From: JBFFMO01 sp041390025
GTDB taxonomy: Bacteria; Myxococcota_A; Bradymonadia; Bradymonadales; Bradymonadaceae
Assembly: GCA_041390025.1 (NCBI GenBank)
Contig: JAWKQR010000030.1
Location: 10,035-74,034, forward strand
Direction of reading: 5' to 3'
Length of the DNA stretch: 64,000 bases
The notes under the pieces were generated by a model. It saw only the letters and a list, made by a program, of their open reading frames with translations, ran no database searches and was not told where the DNA came from. Shown in pieces: positions 55,667 through 64,000 of the stretch. A program made the position numbers and the translations under genes. Position 1 is the stretch's first letter. The number at the start of each line of letters is the position of its first letter.

Positions 55667-55672
55667 TATAAT
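55667..55672 (+). promoter_or_regulatory. Possible -10 element upstream of the 55.7-kb gene
   Basis: A perfect TATAAT (55667-55672), 72 bp before ATG 55745, within the 233-bp gap between divergent pilM and this gene. The nearby TTGTCA (55655-55660) is only 6 bp away, too close to be its -35. Confidence 0.25.
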
Positions 55673-55744
55673 GTGGACCAGTGTTATCCCGTGATATACC
55701 GCCTCGCCTCGTCTGTCACCCCAAGAATGGATGGAGAATCCCAA

Positions 55745-55987
55745 ATGAGCAGCACATCGAAGAAGCTATTTTTGTTCGATTCGGCGTCTGGCCAAGAGGT
55801 CGCTGAAGCCAAGAGCAATGGCCTGGATGTCGAGTTTCCGGCCGGAATCCGATGGTCGGACGTCTTGGATTGCAGGATCGAGCCTTACACATCCCGCCCC
55901 CTCGAGGAAAACGTCGCGTTTGCAGCCGGCGTGCACAAAGCGTTCATCTTGGTCAAGGAATCGCAGAAATCCACCGCTTCTGCCTGA
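55745..55987 (+). CDS. Small hypothetical protein
   Basis: 80 residues from ATG 55745 with GGAG 9 bp ahead. Soluble, mixed alpha/beta (KKLFLFDSASGQEVAEAKSN, GIRWSDVLDCRIEPYTSRPL), no signal. No family recognised. Stands alone between pilM and the L,D-transpeptidase with a plausible -10 upstream. Confidence 0.5.
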   Translation: MSSTSKKLFLFDSASGQEVAEAKSNGLDVEFPAGIRWSDVLDCRIEPYTSRPLEENVAFAAGVHKAFILVKESQKSTASA

Positions 55988-56132
55988 GGCCAACCCGGTC
56001 CGTTGGGTCGCCGAGTCAGCCTCGCGCCCTGCGTTTGATGTCGTGACATGTAGGGGCAACTTTTTGATTCGCACGGTGACGATGTTACACTCGCGTCCGG
56101 TCTTCCCAAGCGCTCTGTGGTTTTTCGTCTCA

Positions 56133-58160
56133 ATGAAACGCACCTTATTAGTTCTGCTTTTCGTGTTCAGCGCGAGCGCTCTTGTGTCATGCCGGGACGC
56201 GAAAGTCATCGAATCGCCACCGCTCCCTTCGGATCCTACTCGCGTGTTCGTCGAGGGCATCCTTGTCTCCCTCCCAAGCGACGTGATGGACCAAGCCGAG
56301 GCTCAGACCACCGGCCAAGAAATCAAAAAGCGGTTGGAGGTCGAATCGAAACGCGGGTGGAACGCGCGAATTGCTGGCGGAATCAAGTATGCCGACCTGT
56401 TCCAAACCATCTACGCCTCGCGTGATTACCGCAAGGTGTTTGCACAATCCAGCGGCCTGAGGCCACGCGGTGAAGTCGCGCTCAAAGTTCTGCTTGAAGC
56501 CGACAAACATGCGCTGGATCCCTCCCCGTATCACGTCTCGATGATCCAGACGTTGGCGACCCGGCTCGCGGAGCTCGATGATAAATCGACGCCGCCCGAT
56601 CTGACGTTGACTGGGAACGAAGCCGAAGCGTTGATTCAATGGCTCAAGAACCGCAACCTCTCGCCGTCAAAACCCGAAACGTACGACCAGCTCGTCAAGG
56701 CGATCGTGGCTGCGCAGGGCTCACCGGTCCCACGCGTGACCGAGCGTGTGCGTGCGTACCAGGCGAAGTTCGCCAAGACTGCGGTCGACTCCGCCGAACT
56801 CGAATTGCGTACGGCTGACGGGATCTTGCGGTACGCGCGCGACATGAAGCACTTTAACCTCAACCGCCAGGACTGGCGGGATCTCAAGGAGGCGGGAGGA
56901 TCCAAAGCACTCATCTACAGCCGCCTTCAGGAAACCTTCGACGACCTAGCCCGTGCGACCACGTCAGAACAGATCGCATCGGTGCTCAAACGGCTGGAGC
57001 CGCCTCATCCCCAGTATGAGCGACTCGTTGCCGCATTGGCGCGGTACCGTGCGATCGCGGCCGACGGTGGCTGGAAATCCGTGTCACAAACCACGGTCGA
57101 GATCGGCGCTCGAAGCCCACGCATTGGCGACCTGCGACGCCGTTTGGCTGTGGAAGGCTACCTTGAGACCCCGGCATCCAGCGCCTCGGCCAACGAGATC
57201 AACACTGCAGACGCGGCATTGGTCGACGCCTTCCACGCATTCCAAGCCACCCACCAATTCAACGCCGATGCAGGCGGGAACGCGGCGGTGTGGCGCTCGC
57301 TCAATGTCTCCGTCTCACGGCGTATCGAACAGATCGTGACCACGCTCGAGCGCTGGCGAGAGTCCCGGTATGCGAATGAGCCGGACTACGTGTTCGTGAA
57401 CATTCCGGACTTTCACGCCGAAATATACGAAAAACACACGCTGGCGATGCGGTTCCGTGTGGTCGTAGGCAACACCGTCCGTCAGTGCGACGCCAAGACC
57501 AAAAAGTGGGTCATGCCCAACGCCACCCCGATCCAAATGGCGGAGATGGACCACCTGATCATCAATCCATTTTGGAACGTGCCTGAGCGTATCGTCGAGG
57601 AAGAGCTTGAACCGAAGTTCAAGAGCGATCCGACCTGGTTGGAAAAGAACAACTACGAGATTGTGACGGTTAAGGGCGGAAACACGTGGATTCGCCAGAA
57701 ACCCGGTGACGACAACGCACTCGGGAGGGTCAAGTTTATCTTTCCAAACCGTCACAACACCTACATGCATGACACCCCAAAGAAGAAGTATTTTGACTAC
57801 CCAGTTCGCGCGTTTAGCCACGGTTGCGTTCGGGTTCACGAGCCAATCGAGTTCGCCGAGTACCTCCTGAACAAAGATGGTCTGGCCACAAAGGAAGAGG
57901 TCGAAGCGTTACTCGCAGAAGGGACACAGAAGAAGTTCACGCTCAAGACCAAGCTGCCTGTGTTTTTCGAGTACTACGTCGTCCGCGTCGACGACCAAGG
58001 CCGAACTCATTTCCTGGCCGACGTCTACAAACTCGACCAACTGCGCGGAATGCCTGACGATCCCGACGCCAATAGTTGCGCGAAGAAGCTCAGCCACAGC
58101 CAAGATTCGGATGGCGACACAACCGCACCCTCGGACGTGTCCGGCGATCTTGGACCGTAA
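56133..58160 (+). CDS. L,D-transpeptidase, YcbB/LdtD-like
   Basis: 675 residues from ATG 56133, chosen because a lipoprotein-type signal starts there (MKRTLLVLLFVFSASALVSC); the frame is open upstream. It crosslinks peptidoglycan stem peptides (3-3 links) in the periplasm. Domains: an N-terminal helical scaffold (~40-330: GLRPRGEVALKVLLEADKHA, LDPSPYH), a PG_binding_1-like domain (~330-410: IGDLRRRLAVEGYLETPASS), and the YkuD catalytic domain with YVFVNIPDFHAEIYE, MRFRVVVGNTVRQ, NPFWNVPERI and catalytic Cys in FSHGCVRVHEP (~residue 565). The C-terminus ends with an acidic tail. The order scaffold, PG-binding, YkuD matches YcbB. Confidence 0.9.
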   Translation: MKRTLLVLLFVFSASALVSCRDAKVIESPPLPSDPTRVFVEGILVSLPSDVMDQAEAQTTGQEIKKRLEVESKRGWNARIAGGIKYADLFQTIYASRDYRKVFAQSSGLRPRGEVALKVLLEADKHALDPSPYHVSMIQTLATRLAELDDKSTPPDLTLTGNEAEALIQWLKNRNLSPSKPETYDQLVKAIVAAQGSPVPRVTERVRAYQAKFAKTAVDSAELELRTADGILRYARDMKHFNLNRQDWRDLKEAGGSKALIYSRLQETFDDLARATTSEQIASVLKRLEPPHPQYERLVAALARYRAIAADGGWKSVSQTTVEIGARSPRIGDLRRRLAVEGYLETPASSASANEINTADAALVDAFHAFQATHQFNADAGGNAAVWRSLNVSVSRRIEQIVTTLERWRESRYANEPDYVFVNIPDFHAEIYEKHTLAMRFRVVVGNTVRQCDAKTKKWVMPNATPIQMAEMDHLIINPFWNVPERIVEEELEPKFKSDPTWLEKNNYEIVTVKGGNTWIRQKPGDDNALGRVKFIFPNRHNTYMHDTPKKKYFDYPVRAFSHGCVRVHEPIEFAEYLLNKDGLATKEEVEALLAEGTQKKFTLKTKLPVFFEYYVVRVDDQGRTHFLADVYKLDQLRGMPDDPDANSCAKKLSHSQDSDGDTTAPSDVSGDLGP

Positions 58161-58240
58161 TCAGTGTTGTGTTTCGAGCAGGCTCGAATTAATCTCGCTC
58201 ACACTGTTTGAGCCGTTTTTTCACCTAGTTCTCGGTCCGT

Positions 58241-59518
58241 ATGTACCGCATCAAGACCGACATTCGGCAGTACAAGTGCGACACGAAAGAAAAGGTTGAG
58301 AAGCTCATCCGAAACTGGGTCATTCGTCCGAATGACCTGATTTATCAGGCCGACCAGCAACGCTGGTCGCCGATCGGAGAGCATCCAGCCTTTACGGAGT
58401 TGTTCGCCGTACTTGAGGCGCAGGAGCGCGCCGAGCCAGACACCGTTGTGACCCAAAATCCCTTGGAGTCTGAAGGTGTTGCCGCGCCTGCCGTGTCCGA
58501 CGAAGTCACACACATCAAAGCGCGCCCTCAATCGGCGGAACCCTCCGAATCTCCGGCCTCAAACGAGCCCGCGGATGCGATTGAAGAGCCCGAAGAAGAC
58601 ATTCGGATGACGGATGTGATGGACTCGCCGCTTGCGCCGCCTTCTGCGCCTGAGGGCGTGGAGCCGCAACTAAAACCCGACGAAGTCACGATGATGACCG
58701 AGCGGACGCTCGACCTCATGAAGATCACCGATGAGGTCGACTCGGTCGAGGATGATCCAAACGTGGAGCGTGAACCGACGGTTTACGTCCAAGACCAGAG
58801 CGAACCCGAAGATTTCGCATCAGACACACCCGATGAGCCCTCAATTCCCGCCATGGAGGAAACTGAGGAACTCGGAGGGACATCCTCGGCGGTCGAGGAG
58901 ATGGCCGCGGCCTCGGATGCGGTGAATCCGCTCGAACACAGCCGGCCGAAACTTGGGCGTCACGACCTGCCCGAAGATTTCTTTGCGACCAATGAGCTTG
59001 AGGCACCCGTTGATCGCGAAAAACTTCGCGATGACCTCGCAGCGTTGGAATCCGCCCGAGAAGAAGAATCGGTAGACGACGCCTGGGGGACCGTTGAGGA
59101 AGTGACCTCGGGCACCGAAGAAACCTCCGCTGCCGAGGCCGCACCGTCTGACTCAGCGTTCAATGACGACGATGACGATGACGACGAATGGGACGACTAC
59201 GACGATCTGGATCCGGTCGAGATCGCCGCGCAGCTCATCGAGAAGCACTCCGATCGCGTCGCTGATGTTTACAATATTCCCCTCCCCTTCGAGATCGTTC
59301 CCACACCCGAGGACCTCGCGGTTGGGCTCAAGCGGTCAACACGATCAGCGGCAGCCAAAGCCGCATCGTTCCCGACCCCGGTGGAGAAGGAATACAAAAA
59401 AGCGCATCTGCGAACATTCGTGCTCACCAAGGAACCACCCCAAGATCGCACACCGTGGCTCATCGCGGGAATTGTGGCGTTTCTTGTCTTGGTTGTGATT
59501 GTGATCGTGATCGTGTGA
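58241..59518 (+). CDS. Tail-anchored acidic protein with GYF_2-like N-terminal domain
   Basis: 425 residues. The N-terminal ~60 residues (MYRIKTDIRQYKCDTKEKVE, WVIRPNDLIYQADQQRWSPI) resemble the GYF_2/DUF4339 domain found in bacterial membrane proteins. A long Glu/Asp/Ser/Pro-rich disordered region (~65-340) includes an eight-Asp run encoded near 59,170. It is followed by a more ordered segment and a single C-terminal TM (WLIAGIVAFLVLVVIVIVIV) with almost no residues behind it. The bulk is therefore cytoplasmic, anchored at the C-terminus. Function unknown; Ser/Thr content makes it a possible kinase substrate (inference). Confidence 0.7.
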   Translation: MYRIKTDIRQYKCDTKEKVEKLIRNWVIRPNDLIYQADQQRWSPIGEHPAFTELFAVLEAQERAEPDTVVTQNPLESEGVAAPAVSDEVTHIKARPQSAEPSESPASNEPADAIEEPEEDIRMTDVMDSPLAPPSAPEGVEPQLKPDEVTMMTERTLDLMKITDEVDSVEDDPNVEREPTVYVQDQSEPEDFASDTPDEPSIPAMEETEELGGTSSAVEEMAAASDAVNPLEHSRPKLGRHDLPEDFFATNELEAPVDREKLRDDLAALESAREEESVDDAWGTVEEVTSGTEETSAAEAAPSDSAFNDDDDDDDEWDDYDDLDPVEIAAQLIEKHSDRVADVYNIPLPFEIVPTPEDLAVGLKRSTRSAAAKAASFPTPVEKEYKKAHLRTFVLTKEPPQDRTPWLIAGIVAFLVLVVIVIVIV

Positions 59519-59573
59519 CGGTTGCCTGACTTCCGATGTTGGCGCTGTTACACTGAGGTTACAGGAGGTTGAC

Positions 59574-59951
59574 ATGGAAGCGGATTGGAAAGACCACAAG
59601 ATTAAGGTCACAGGGAACTGGACCGGTCGTTGGCTGTACCTCGCCCCAGATTACGAGCTTTGGGTGGACGACCAGAAGGTTGATCGTGCTGGCGGACCGC
59701 GGCTGTCTCCCAAACTTGAGGCCATCATCGAAGATGATGCTGGGGAGCTCCATCACGTCGAAGCTGAGGTTCTGTCCATTGTTGGCTGGAAGCCCCGCGT
59801 GGAGCTCGCGATCGCAGGGGAGCACATCGCTTCCGGACAGGTCGTCGTTGAAAACCTGCTTAACCCCTTCTTGGTGCTTTTCATCCTCGTCTCGACCGCG
59901 GTCATGCTTTACGTCGGCCCCGACGTGCTGCGAACGCTCTTCAATTCATAA
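59574..59951 (+). CDS. Small membrane protein with C-terminal TM, unknown
   Basis: 125 residues; GGAGG sits 5 bp before ATG 59574. A beta-rich N-terminal part (HKIKVTGNWTGRWLYLAPDY, ELWVDDQKVDRAGG) and a TM at ~98-118 (LLNPFLVLFILVSTAVMLYV). Likely on the same transcript as the preceding acidic tail-anchored gene (55-bp gap). Overlaps the end of proB by 6 bp, convergent. No family recognised. Confidence 0.6.
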   Translation: MEADWKDHKIKVTGNWTGRWLYLAPDYELWVDDQKVDRAGGPRLSPKLEAIIEDDAGELHHVEAEVLSIVGWKPRVELAIAGEHIASGQVVVENLLNPFLVLFILVSTAVMLYVGPDVLRTLFNS

Positions 59952-61064
59952 AATGACCAAACTGTCGCGGTGGATGACTGCGTCGAGGGAGCGAAAACCC
60001 AAGATTTGGTCAATGTCATCGCTGTGTCTGCCTCTTAGCTTCTCAACATCGGCGGACGCGTAGACGCTCAGACCGCGCGCAAACACGTGCCCGCTCGGAC
60101 CAACAAGGTCCACGACTGCGCCTTCTGGCCACTCTCCTTCGAGTTTCGTCACACCTTTGGGCAGCAAGCTTGCCCCACGATGTAACAGGGCGTCGACGGC
60201 GCCTGCGTCGCAGTGCACTCGCCCGGTGGAAAGCGCACCGGCACCCAGCCACACTTTGCGCCCCTGAATCGCGGTCTGCGTGGGTGTGATGAGCGTTCCA
60301 ACATCATCGCCTCGCTGTATCGCTTGCAAGACGTGGTGGCGCTTACCCGGAGCGATCACGCACGGAACACCCAGCCGGCATGCAGCACGAGCGGCGGCGA
60401 CCTTTGAGATCATTCCACCTCGCCCAACCCCACTCACGCTGGGTCCTGCGATCTCGTCCAGCAGCCCGTCATCCGCTTGTATGCTGGAGAGGCGATTGGC
60501 AAAACGCCTTTCTTCGTCCAAGTCGTAAACCCCGTCAACGTCCGAGAGAATCACCAGCAGGTCCGCTTGGACCAGTCCACTCGCCATGCCGGCGAGCTGG
60601 TCGTTGTCGTCAAAACGAAGCCCCTCGGTCGCGATGGTGTCGTTTTCGTTGATGACCGGGACGACACCAAGTCGGTGGATTGCGTCAATCGCGAGCCGTG
60701 CGTTCAAAAAGCCTTCTCGTCGGTCGAGGTCTGCACGGCCAAATAAGACTTGAGCCGCACGATGCCCGTAGTGTCGCAGCTCTTCGTCCCACATGCGTAT
60801 CAGTTGCGCTTGACCAAGCGCAGCCAGCGCCTGGAGCTCCGGCAGGTCACGCCCCGTGGCCGAAGGGAGCGTCCTGCGTCCCAAAGCCACCGCGCCCGAA
60901 GACACGACGGTAACCCGATGACCTGCGTCGATGAGGTGATGAATTCCTTCGACCAAGCCCGAAAACGTAGGGCGGTCGATAAACCGTGCATCCCGCACAA
61001 TCACACCCGAGCCGATCTTGATGACCCAATGCCTCGACGCCGCCAGTTTGTCCCGTTCAATCAT
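59946..61064 (-). CDS. proB: Glutamate 5-kinase
   Basis: 372 residues. First step of proline synthesis: ATP plus glutamate to gamma-glutamyl phosphate. The amino-acid kinase domain (~1-260) has WVIKIGSGVIVRD, VTVVSSGAVALGRRTLP, VVPVINENDTIA, LVILSDVDGVYD and GRGGMISKVAAARAA. A C-terminal PUA domain (~280-365: GRVHCDAGAVDALLHRGASL, PKGVTKLEGEWPEG) is present as in long-form bacterial ProB. ATG 61064 overlaps the upstream lipoprotein stop by 8 bp, so the two are coupled. No proA in the window. Confidence 0.95.
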   Translation of the reverse strand: MIERDKLAASRHWVIKIGSGVIVRDARFIDRPTFSGLVEGIHHLIDAGHRVTVVSSGAVALGRRTLPSATGRDLPELQALAALGQAQLIRMWDEELRHYGHRAAQVLFGRADLDRREGFLNARLAIDAIHRLGVVPVINENDTIATEGLRFDDNDQLAGMASGLVQADLLVILSDVDGVYDLDEERRFANRLSSIQADDGLLDEIAGPSVSGVGRGGMISKVAAARAACRLGVPCVIAPGKRHHVLQAIQRGDDVGTLITPTQTAIQGRKVWLGAGALSTGRVHCDAGAVDALLHRGASLLPKGVTKLEGEWPEGAVVDLVGPSGHVFARGLSVYASADVEKLRGRHSDDIDQILGFRSLDAVIHRDSLVIL

Positions 61065-61902
61065 CGTTTGACCTCAGCGCAATCCAGCCGAGCTTTTGCC
61101 ACGCGCGCAAGCGTTCGTCGATGGTGTTGCGGGAGGTGGTCGCAAGAATATCGACGGGCAGCTCGGGCTGCCAATCGACCACCTGCTCCACCACACTCGC
61201 CGCGAGAATCGTGCCGTCTGACAGCGTCCACGAGACGTCGATCTCTCGACGCCTGTCGCCCTCAAGCGACATGGAGCCGCTTCGGACTTGGACTCGACCC
61301 CCAAACCGCTGAAGCCAACCTGTCGACTCGTCGATGCCGCGCTCACAAACAACCTTGACGCCACCTAGACCCCAACTGCCGCTTTGTGCGCTCCATCCCG
61401 ACGCAGCGTTGAGGAGTGTCTGGCCCACGCCCAAGCCATTTTGGCGCAGAAACTCAATGTCCTGAGGGGTTGCTCGTCGAGAAAACCAACGATCGTCCAA
61501 GTCTGTTCGGGTTAACCATGCGTTTTCGTACTTCTGCCAGAGCAGTCGATGCTCGGGACTGCTCGTGCCGTTTTCGACGAACTGGAAATCGACGCGCAGG
61601 GCCGCCGAATCCGCGTTGTACCAACGTGTCTCCTTCCATGCCTGCAGCACCTTGTCGCTGCGTGACACGGTCACCGAAACCTCAGTACGGCGGGGACCCT
61701 CGGCGAGTCCACAGTCGTGGACAGGTCGCAAAATGTCCTTGGCGTGCGAGATGGCATGTTTGCGAACACTCAGGCCGATCTGCGTACCGACCTTGCCGCC
61801 GCGCGTTGGATCGTCCTTGAGCTGAGCCTCGATCCGGTCGAGATCACCTGGGTCAGGCTGACATCCCATGACACACAGGATGATGGGGACAAATCGCTTC
61901 AT
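61057..61902 (-). CDS. Lipoprotein, unknown function
   Basis: 281 residues from ATG 61902, chosen because MKRFVPIILCVMGCQPD is a lipoprotein signal (lipobox VMGC); the frame is open further upstream through a terminator. The mature part is mixed alpha/beta (DPTRGGKVGTQIGLSVRKHA, VLQAWKETRWYNADSAALRV, WQKYENAWLTRTDLDDRWFS, GGRVQVRSGSMSLEGDRRRE). The first three segments resemble nothing I can name. Translationally coupled to proB. The upstream nrdJ terminator separates it from nrdJ. Confidence 0.65.
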   Translation of the reverse strand: MKRFVPIILCVMGCQPDPGDLDRIEAQLKDDPTRGGKVGTQIGLSVRKHAISHAKDILRPVHDCGLAEGPRRTEVSVTVSRSDKVLQAWKETRWYNADSAALRVDFQFVENGTSSPEHRLLWQKYENAWLTRTDLDDRWFSRRATPQDIEFLRQNGLGVGQTLLNAASGWSAQSGSWGLGGVKVVCERGIDESTGWLQRFGGRVQVRSGSMSLEGDRRREIDVSWTLSDGTILAASVVEQVVDWQPELPVDILATTSRNTIDERLRAWQKLGWIALRSNDD

Positions 61903-61943
61903 CGCAGCAGGATTCCAACTTTGTGGTGTGGACGCAAGAACGC

Positions 61944-61970
61944 AAAAAAGGGCCCTCGGAAGAGGACCCT
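61944..61970 (-). terminator. Rho-independent terminator of nrdJ
   Basis: On the minus strand, AGGGTCCTC pairs with GAGGGCCCT (one T-G pair) around a 4-nt loop, followed by a T-run (complement of 61944-61949). The stem is 61949-61957 with 61962-61970, 24 bp after the nrdJ stop. Confidence 0.85.
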
Positions 61971-61993
61971 TTGTCACATCTTTATCGCCAATC

Positions 61994-64000
61994 TTACGAA
62001 CAGCCGCTCGTGGCACCGCAGTTCGAGCATTTGTAGCAGGCACCTGACCGAACCATGATCGTGCCGCACACGTGACATGGCGGCGCGTCCGCTTGAAGTG
62101 TGAAGACGCTGTTGTTGGCTTGGTAGACCACCTCACCTGCTTTCGCCGTGGCGAATGCTGAGGCGTCGTCCGGAGTAGACGGCTCGGCGAGCTCCTGTTC
62201 GGGCGCTTCGGCATTGGAGGGACCGGGACGCCACGCCTCTTGCTGGTTCAACCAAACGCCCTTCGCATCCGGCCCCAAGAACTTGTCGGCCAACCATCGG
62301 AAGATGTAGTCGGTGACAGACTTGGCGATGCGGATGCGCGGATTGTTCGTGAAACCGCTCGGTTCAAAGCGCGTATGCGCGAATTTGTCCACGAGCACAT
62401 CGAGCGGCACGCCGTACTGGAAGCACAACGAAATTGCCGTGGCAAAGGCGTCCATCAGACCGCTGACGACCGACCCCTCTTTGCTCATCGTGATGAAGAT
62501 TTCCCCCGGCTGACCGTCTTCGTAACATCCAACGGTGATGTAGCCCTCGTGGCCCGAGATCGAGAACTTGTGCGTGATGGAAGGCCGCTCGTCTGGCAGA
62601 CGACGGCGACGCACAAATTGCTCGCCCGCGACGGCTTGAGCGACCAGCGGACTCGACCGCCGTGGCCTTCGAGTTGCATCGCCTTTTTTCTCGAGGGATG
62701 TCGACAACGGCTGGGTGCGTTTGCACCCGTCACGGTAAATCGCGATTGCCTTGAGGCCCAGTCGCCACGCGTCCATGTACACTGCCGCAATTTCTTCTCG
62801 CGTCGCGTCATGAGGCATGTTGACGGTTTTGGAGATTGCGCCAGACAGAAACGGCTGACACGCCGCCATCATTCGAACGTGCCCCATGGGCGCGATGCTT
62901 CGCTCTCCATTGGCAGGTTTGAACGCGCAATCGAACACCGAGAGGTGCTCTTCCTTGAGATGAGGCGCGCCTTCGATGGTATCGTTTGTAGTAAGATACT
63001 CAACGATCTCCGTGCGCTCCTCGTCGGTGTACCCAAGGCGCGTAAGCGCCTCAGGAACGGTTTGGTTGACGATCTTGAAGTAGCCACCGCCAACGAGCTT
63101 CTTGTACTTGATGAGCGCGATGTCAGGTTCAACCCCCGTCGTGTCGCAGTCCATCATGAAACCAATGGTTCCTGTGGGCGCGAGCACTGTCACCTGCGAG
63201 TTGCGGTAGCCGACGCGCTTGCCAAGCTCGTATGCACGTGCCCACGAGTCATTGGCTTGGTTGAACAAGTCGGTGTGGGCAAGCTCGGGCCAGTCGTTGG
63301 CCGTTTTCGACGAAGCGGCTTGGTGCTTCTGAATGACACGAAGCATCGGCTTTTCGTTGATGGGGTAACCTGTGAACGGACCCACCTGCTCGGCGATCTT
63401 CGCCGATTGATAATACGCCTCGCCGCACATGAGCGACGTGATTGCCCCCGCGATCGCGCGGCCTTCGGGTCCGTCGTAAGGCAATCCTCGCGACATCAGC
63501 AACGCGCCGAGGTTCGCGAAACCAAGCCCGAGCGGACGGAACGCGTGACTGTTTTTCTCGATCGCAGGCGTCGGATAGCCCGCGTTTTCGACGATGATTT
63601 CTTGCGCCGTGATGGCGAGTTGAACCGCCTTGCGAAACGGCTCCGCCTGGAAATCGCCCGCCTCATCTTGGAATGTTCGCAAGTTCAAGCTCGCCAAGTT
63701 ACACGCCGAATTGTCCAAGAACATGTACTCGGAGCAAGGATTCGATGCGTTGATGGGAGCGGTGTTCGGACAGGTGTGCCAGTCGTTGATCGTGGTGTCG
63801 TACTGCATCCCCGGATCACCACAGATCCATGCGCACTCGGCGATCTGATCCATCAGCTCACATGCGTCAAACGTCTCGACAGGCGTGCCGTCTTTGACCG
63901 CCTTGGTCTGCCACTTTCCTTTGGAGTCCACCGCCTGCATGAACGCGTCACTGACACGCACCGAGTGGTTTGCATTCTGGAAAAAGACCGAATCGTACGC
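61994..64000 (-). CDS. nrdJ: B12-dependent (class II) ribonucleotide reductase, 3' part (partial)
   Basis: Runs in from beyond the right edge; 668 codons are visible, the in-window N-terminus reading YDSVFFQNANHSVRVSDAFM. Reduces ribonucleotides to deoxyribonucleotides with adenosylcobalamin. Visible landmarks: NPCSEYMFLDNSACNLASLN (active-site Cys-containing stretch), PTGTIGFMMDCDTTGVEPDI, ALIKYKKLVGGGYFKIVNQT, YRDGCKRTQPLS, and KFSISGHEGYITVGCYEDGQ from the NrdJ-type C-terminal regulatory region. A C-terminal zinc-ribbon closes it (CHVCGTIMVR, CYKCSNCGATSGC), as in the long class II enzymes. No frameshift seen. Followed by a terminator. Works with or without oxygen; B12 must be made or imported. 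Confidence 0.95.
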   Translation of the reverse strand, partial: AYDSVFFQNANHSVRVSDAFMQAVDSKGKWQTKAVKDGTPVETFDACELMDQIAECAWICGDPGMQYDTTINDWHTCPNTAPINASNPCSEYMFLDNSACNLASLNLRTFQDEAGDFQAEPFRKAVQLAITAQEIIVENAGYPTPAIEKNSHAFRPLGLGFANLGALLMSRGLPYDGPEGRAIAGAITSLMCGEAYYQSAKIAEQVGPFTGYPINEKPMLRVIQKHQAASSKTANDWPELAHTDLFNQANDSWARAYELGKRVGYRNSQVTVLAPTGTIGFMMDCDTTGVEPDIALIKYKKLVGGGYFKIVNQTVPEALTRLGYTDEERTEIVEYLTTNDTIEGAPHLKEEHLSVFDCAFKPANGERSIAPMGHVRMMAACQPFLSGAISKTVNMPHDATREEIAAVYMDAWRLGLKAIAIYRDGCKRTQPLSTSLEKKGDATRRPRRSSPLVAQAVAGEQFVRRRRLPDERPSITHKFSISGHEGYITVGCYEDGQPGEIFITMSKEGSVVSGLMDAFATAISLCFQYGVPLDVLVDKFAHTRFEPSGFTNNPRIRIAKSVTDYIFRWLADKFLGPDAKGVWLNQQEAWRPGPSNAEAPEQELAEPSTPDDASAFATAKAGEVVYQANNSVFTLQADAPPCHVCGTIMVRSGACYKCSNCGATSGCS

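Noticed and set aside
55655..55672. TTGTCA plus TATAAT as a complete promoter
   Set aside because: Only 6 bp separate the two elements; a functional sigma-70 pair needs about 17. Only the -10 is kept, with low confidence.
59160..59190. GAC/GAT microsatellite near 59.17 kb
   Set aside because: It encodes an Asp run in the acidic region of a normal gene; mixed codons show no sign of slippage repeats.

Overview
The window is GC-rich, gene-dense DNA from a Gram-negative, Myxococcota-like (delta-proteobacterial) bacterium, most probably a MAG or environmental contig. The lineage call is inference. It rests on a FG-GAP protein with an AgmX/PglI-type tail, lipoproteins with thrombospondin-3, VWA and MopE-like repeats, several eukaryote-like Ser/Thr kinases, a receiver-DUF4388 regulator, a GspN-containing type II secretion operon, a pilMNOPQ operon and a class II (B12) ribonucleotide reductase. 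No rRNA, tRNA, CRISPR array, IS element or prophage was seen.

Layout. 1-6.8 kb: FHA-protein end, degenerate MBL-fold gene, FG-GAP protein, membrane protein, class II photolyase, a protein made of four ~90-residue FAGK repeats, a CxxC protein and the start of rarA. Nearly all of these genes are broken by single-base indels while codon quality continues in another frame. This looks more like low consensus accuracy at a contig end than like true pseudogenes. 6.8-17.8 kb: rarA body, an outer-membrane barrel, a tandem universal stress protein, a VWA lipoprotein, a Dna2-like nuclease-helicase with a kinase-like N-terminus, a beta-propeller lipoprotein and a CPBP intramembrane protease. 17.8-28.3 kb: an elicitor-type transglutaminase lipoprotein with a P domain, an acyl-CoA ligase, a glycosyltransferase, a kinase/TPR/lipoprotein set, a TrmA-like protein without its catalytic residues, and a receiver-DUF4388 regulator.

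28.5-42.6 kb: one co-directional type II secretion operon, gspC-D-E-F-G-(G-like)-H-I-J-K-L-M-N, preceded by a good -24/-12 (sigma-54 type) promoter match. The prepilin peptidase (gspO/pilD) is not here. 42.6-49 kb: epmA, a five-gene cassette of small membrane proteins (holin-like, DUF3618, DUF883-like, YtxH), a Ser/Thr kinase, mtnP and a lipoprotein. 49.1-55.5 kb: pilM-N-O-P-Q on the minus strand, encoding the type IV pilus alignment complex and secretin. The secretin carries a very long coiled coil and one frameshift. 55.7-64 kb: a YcbB-like L,D-transpeptidase, a tail-anchored acidic protein, proB, a lipoprotein, and the 3' part of nrdJ running off the end.

Functional theme: cell-envelope traffic. 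A complete T2SS, the type IV pilus assembly complex, and many secreted or lipidated proteins share the window with kinase and receiver signalling. The strongest candidates for new biology are the FAGK-repeat protein (5.1-6.2 kb), the pseudokinase-Dna2 fusion (12.1-15.5 kb), the extra GspG-like protein and Cys-rich GspC of the T2SS, and the coiled-coil PilQ.
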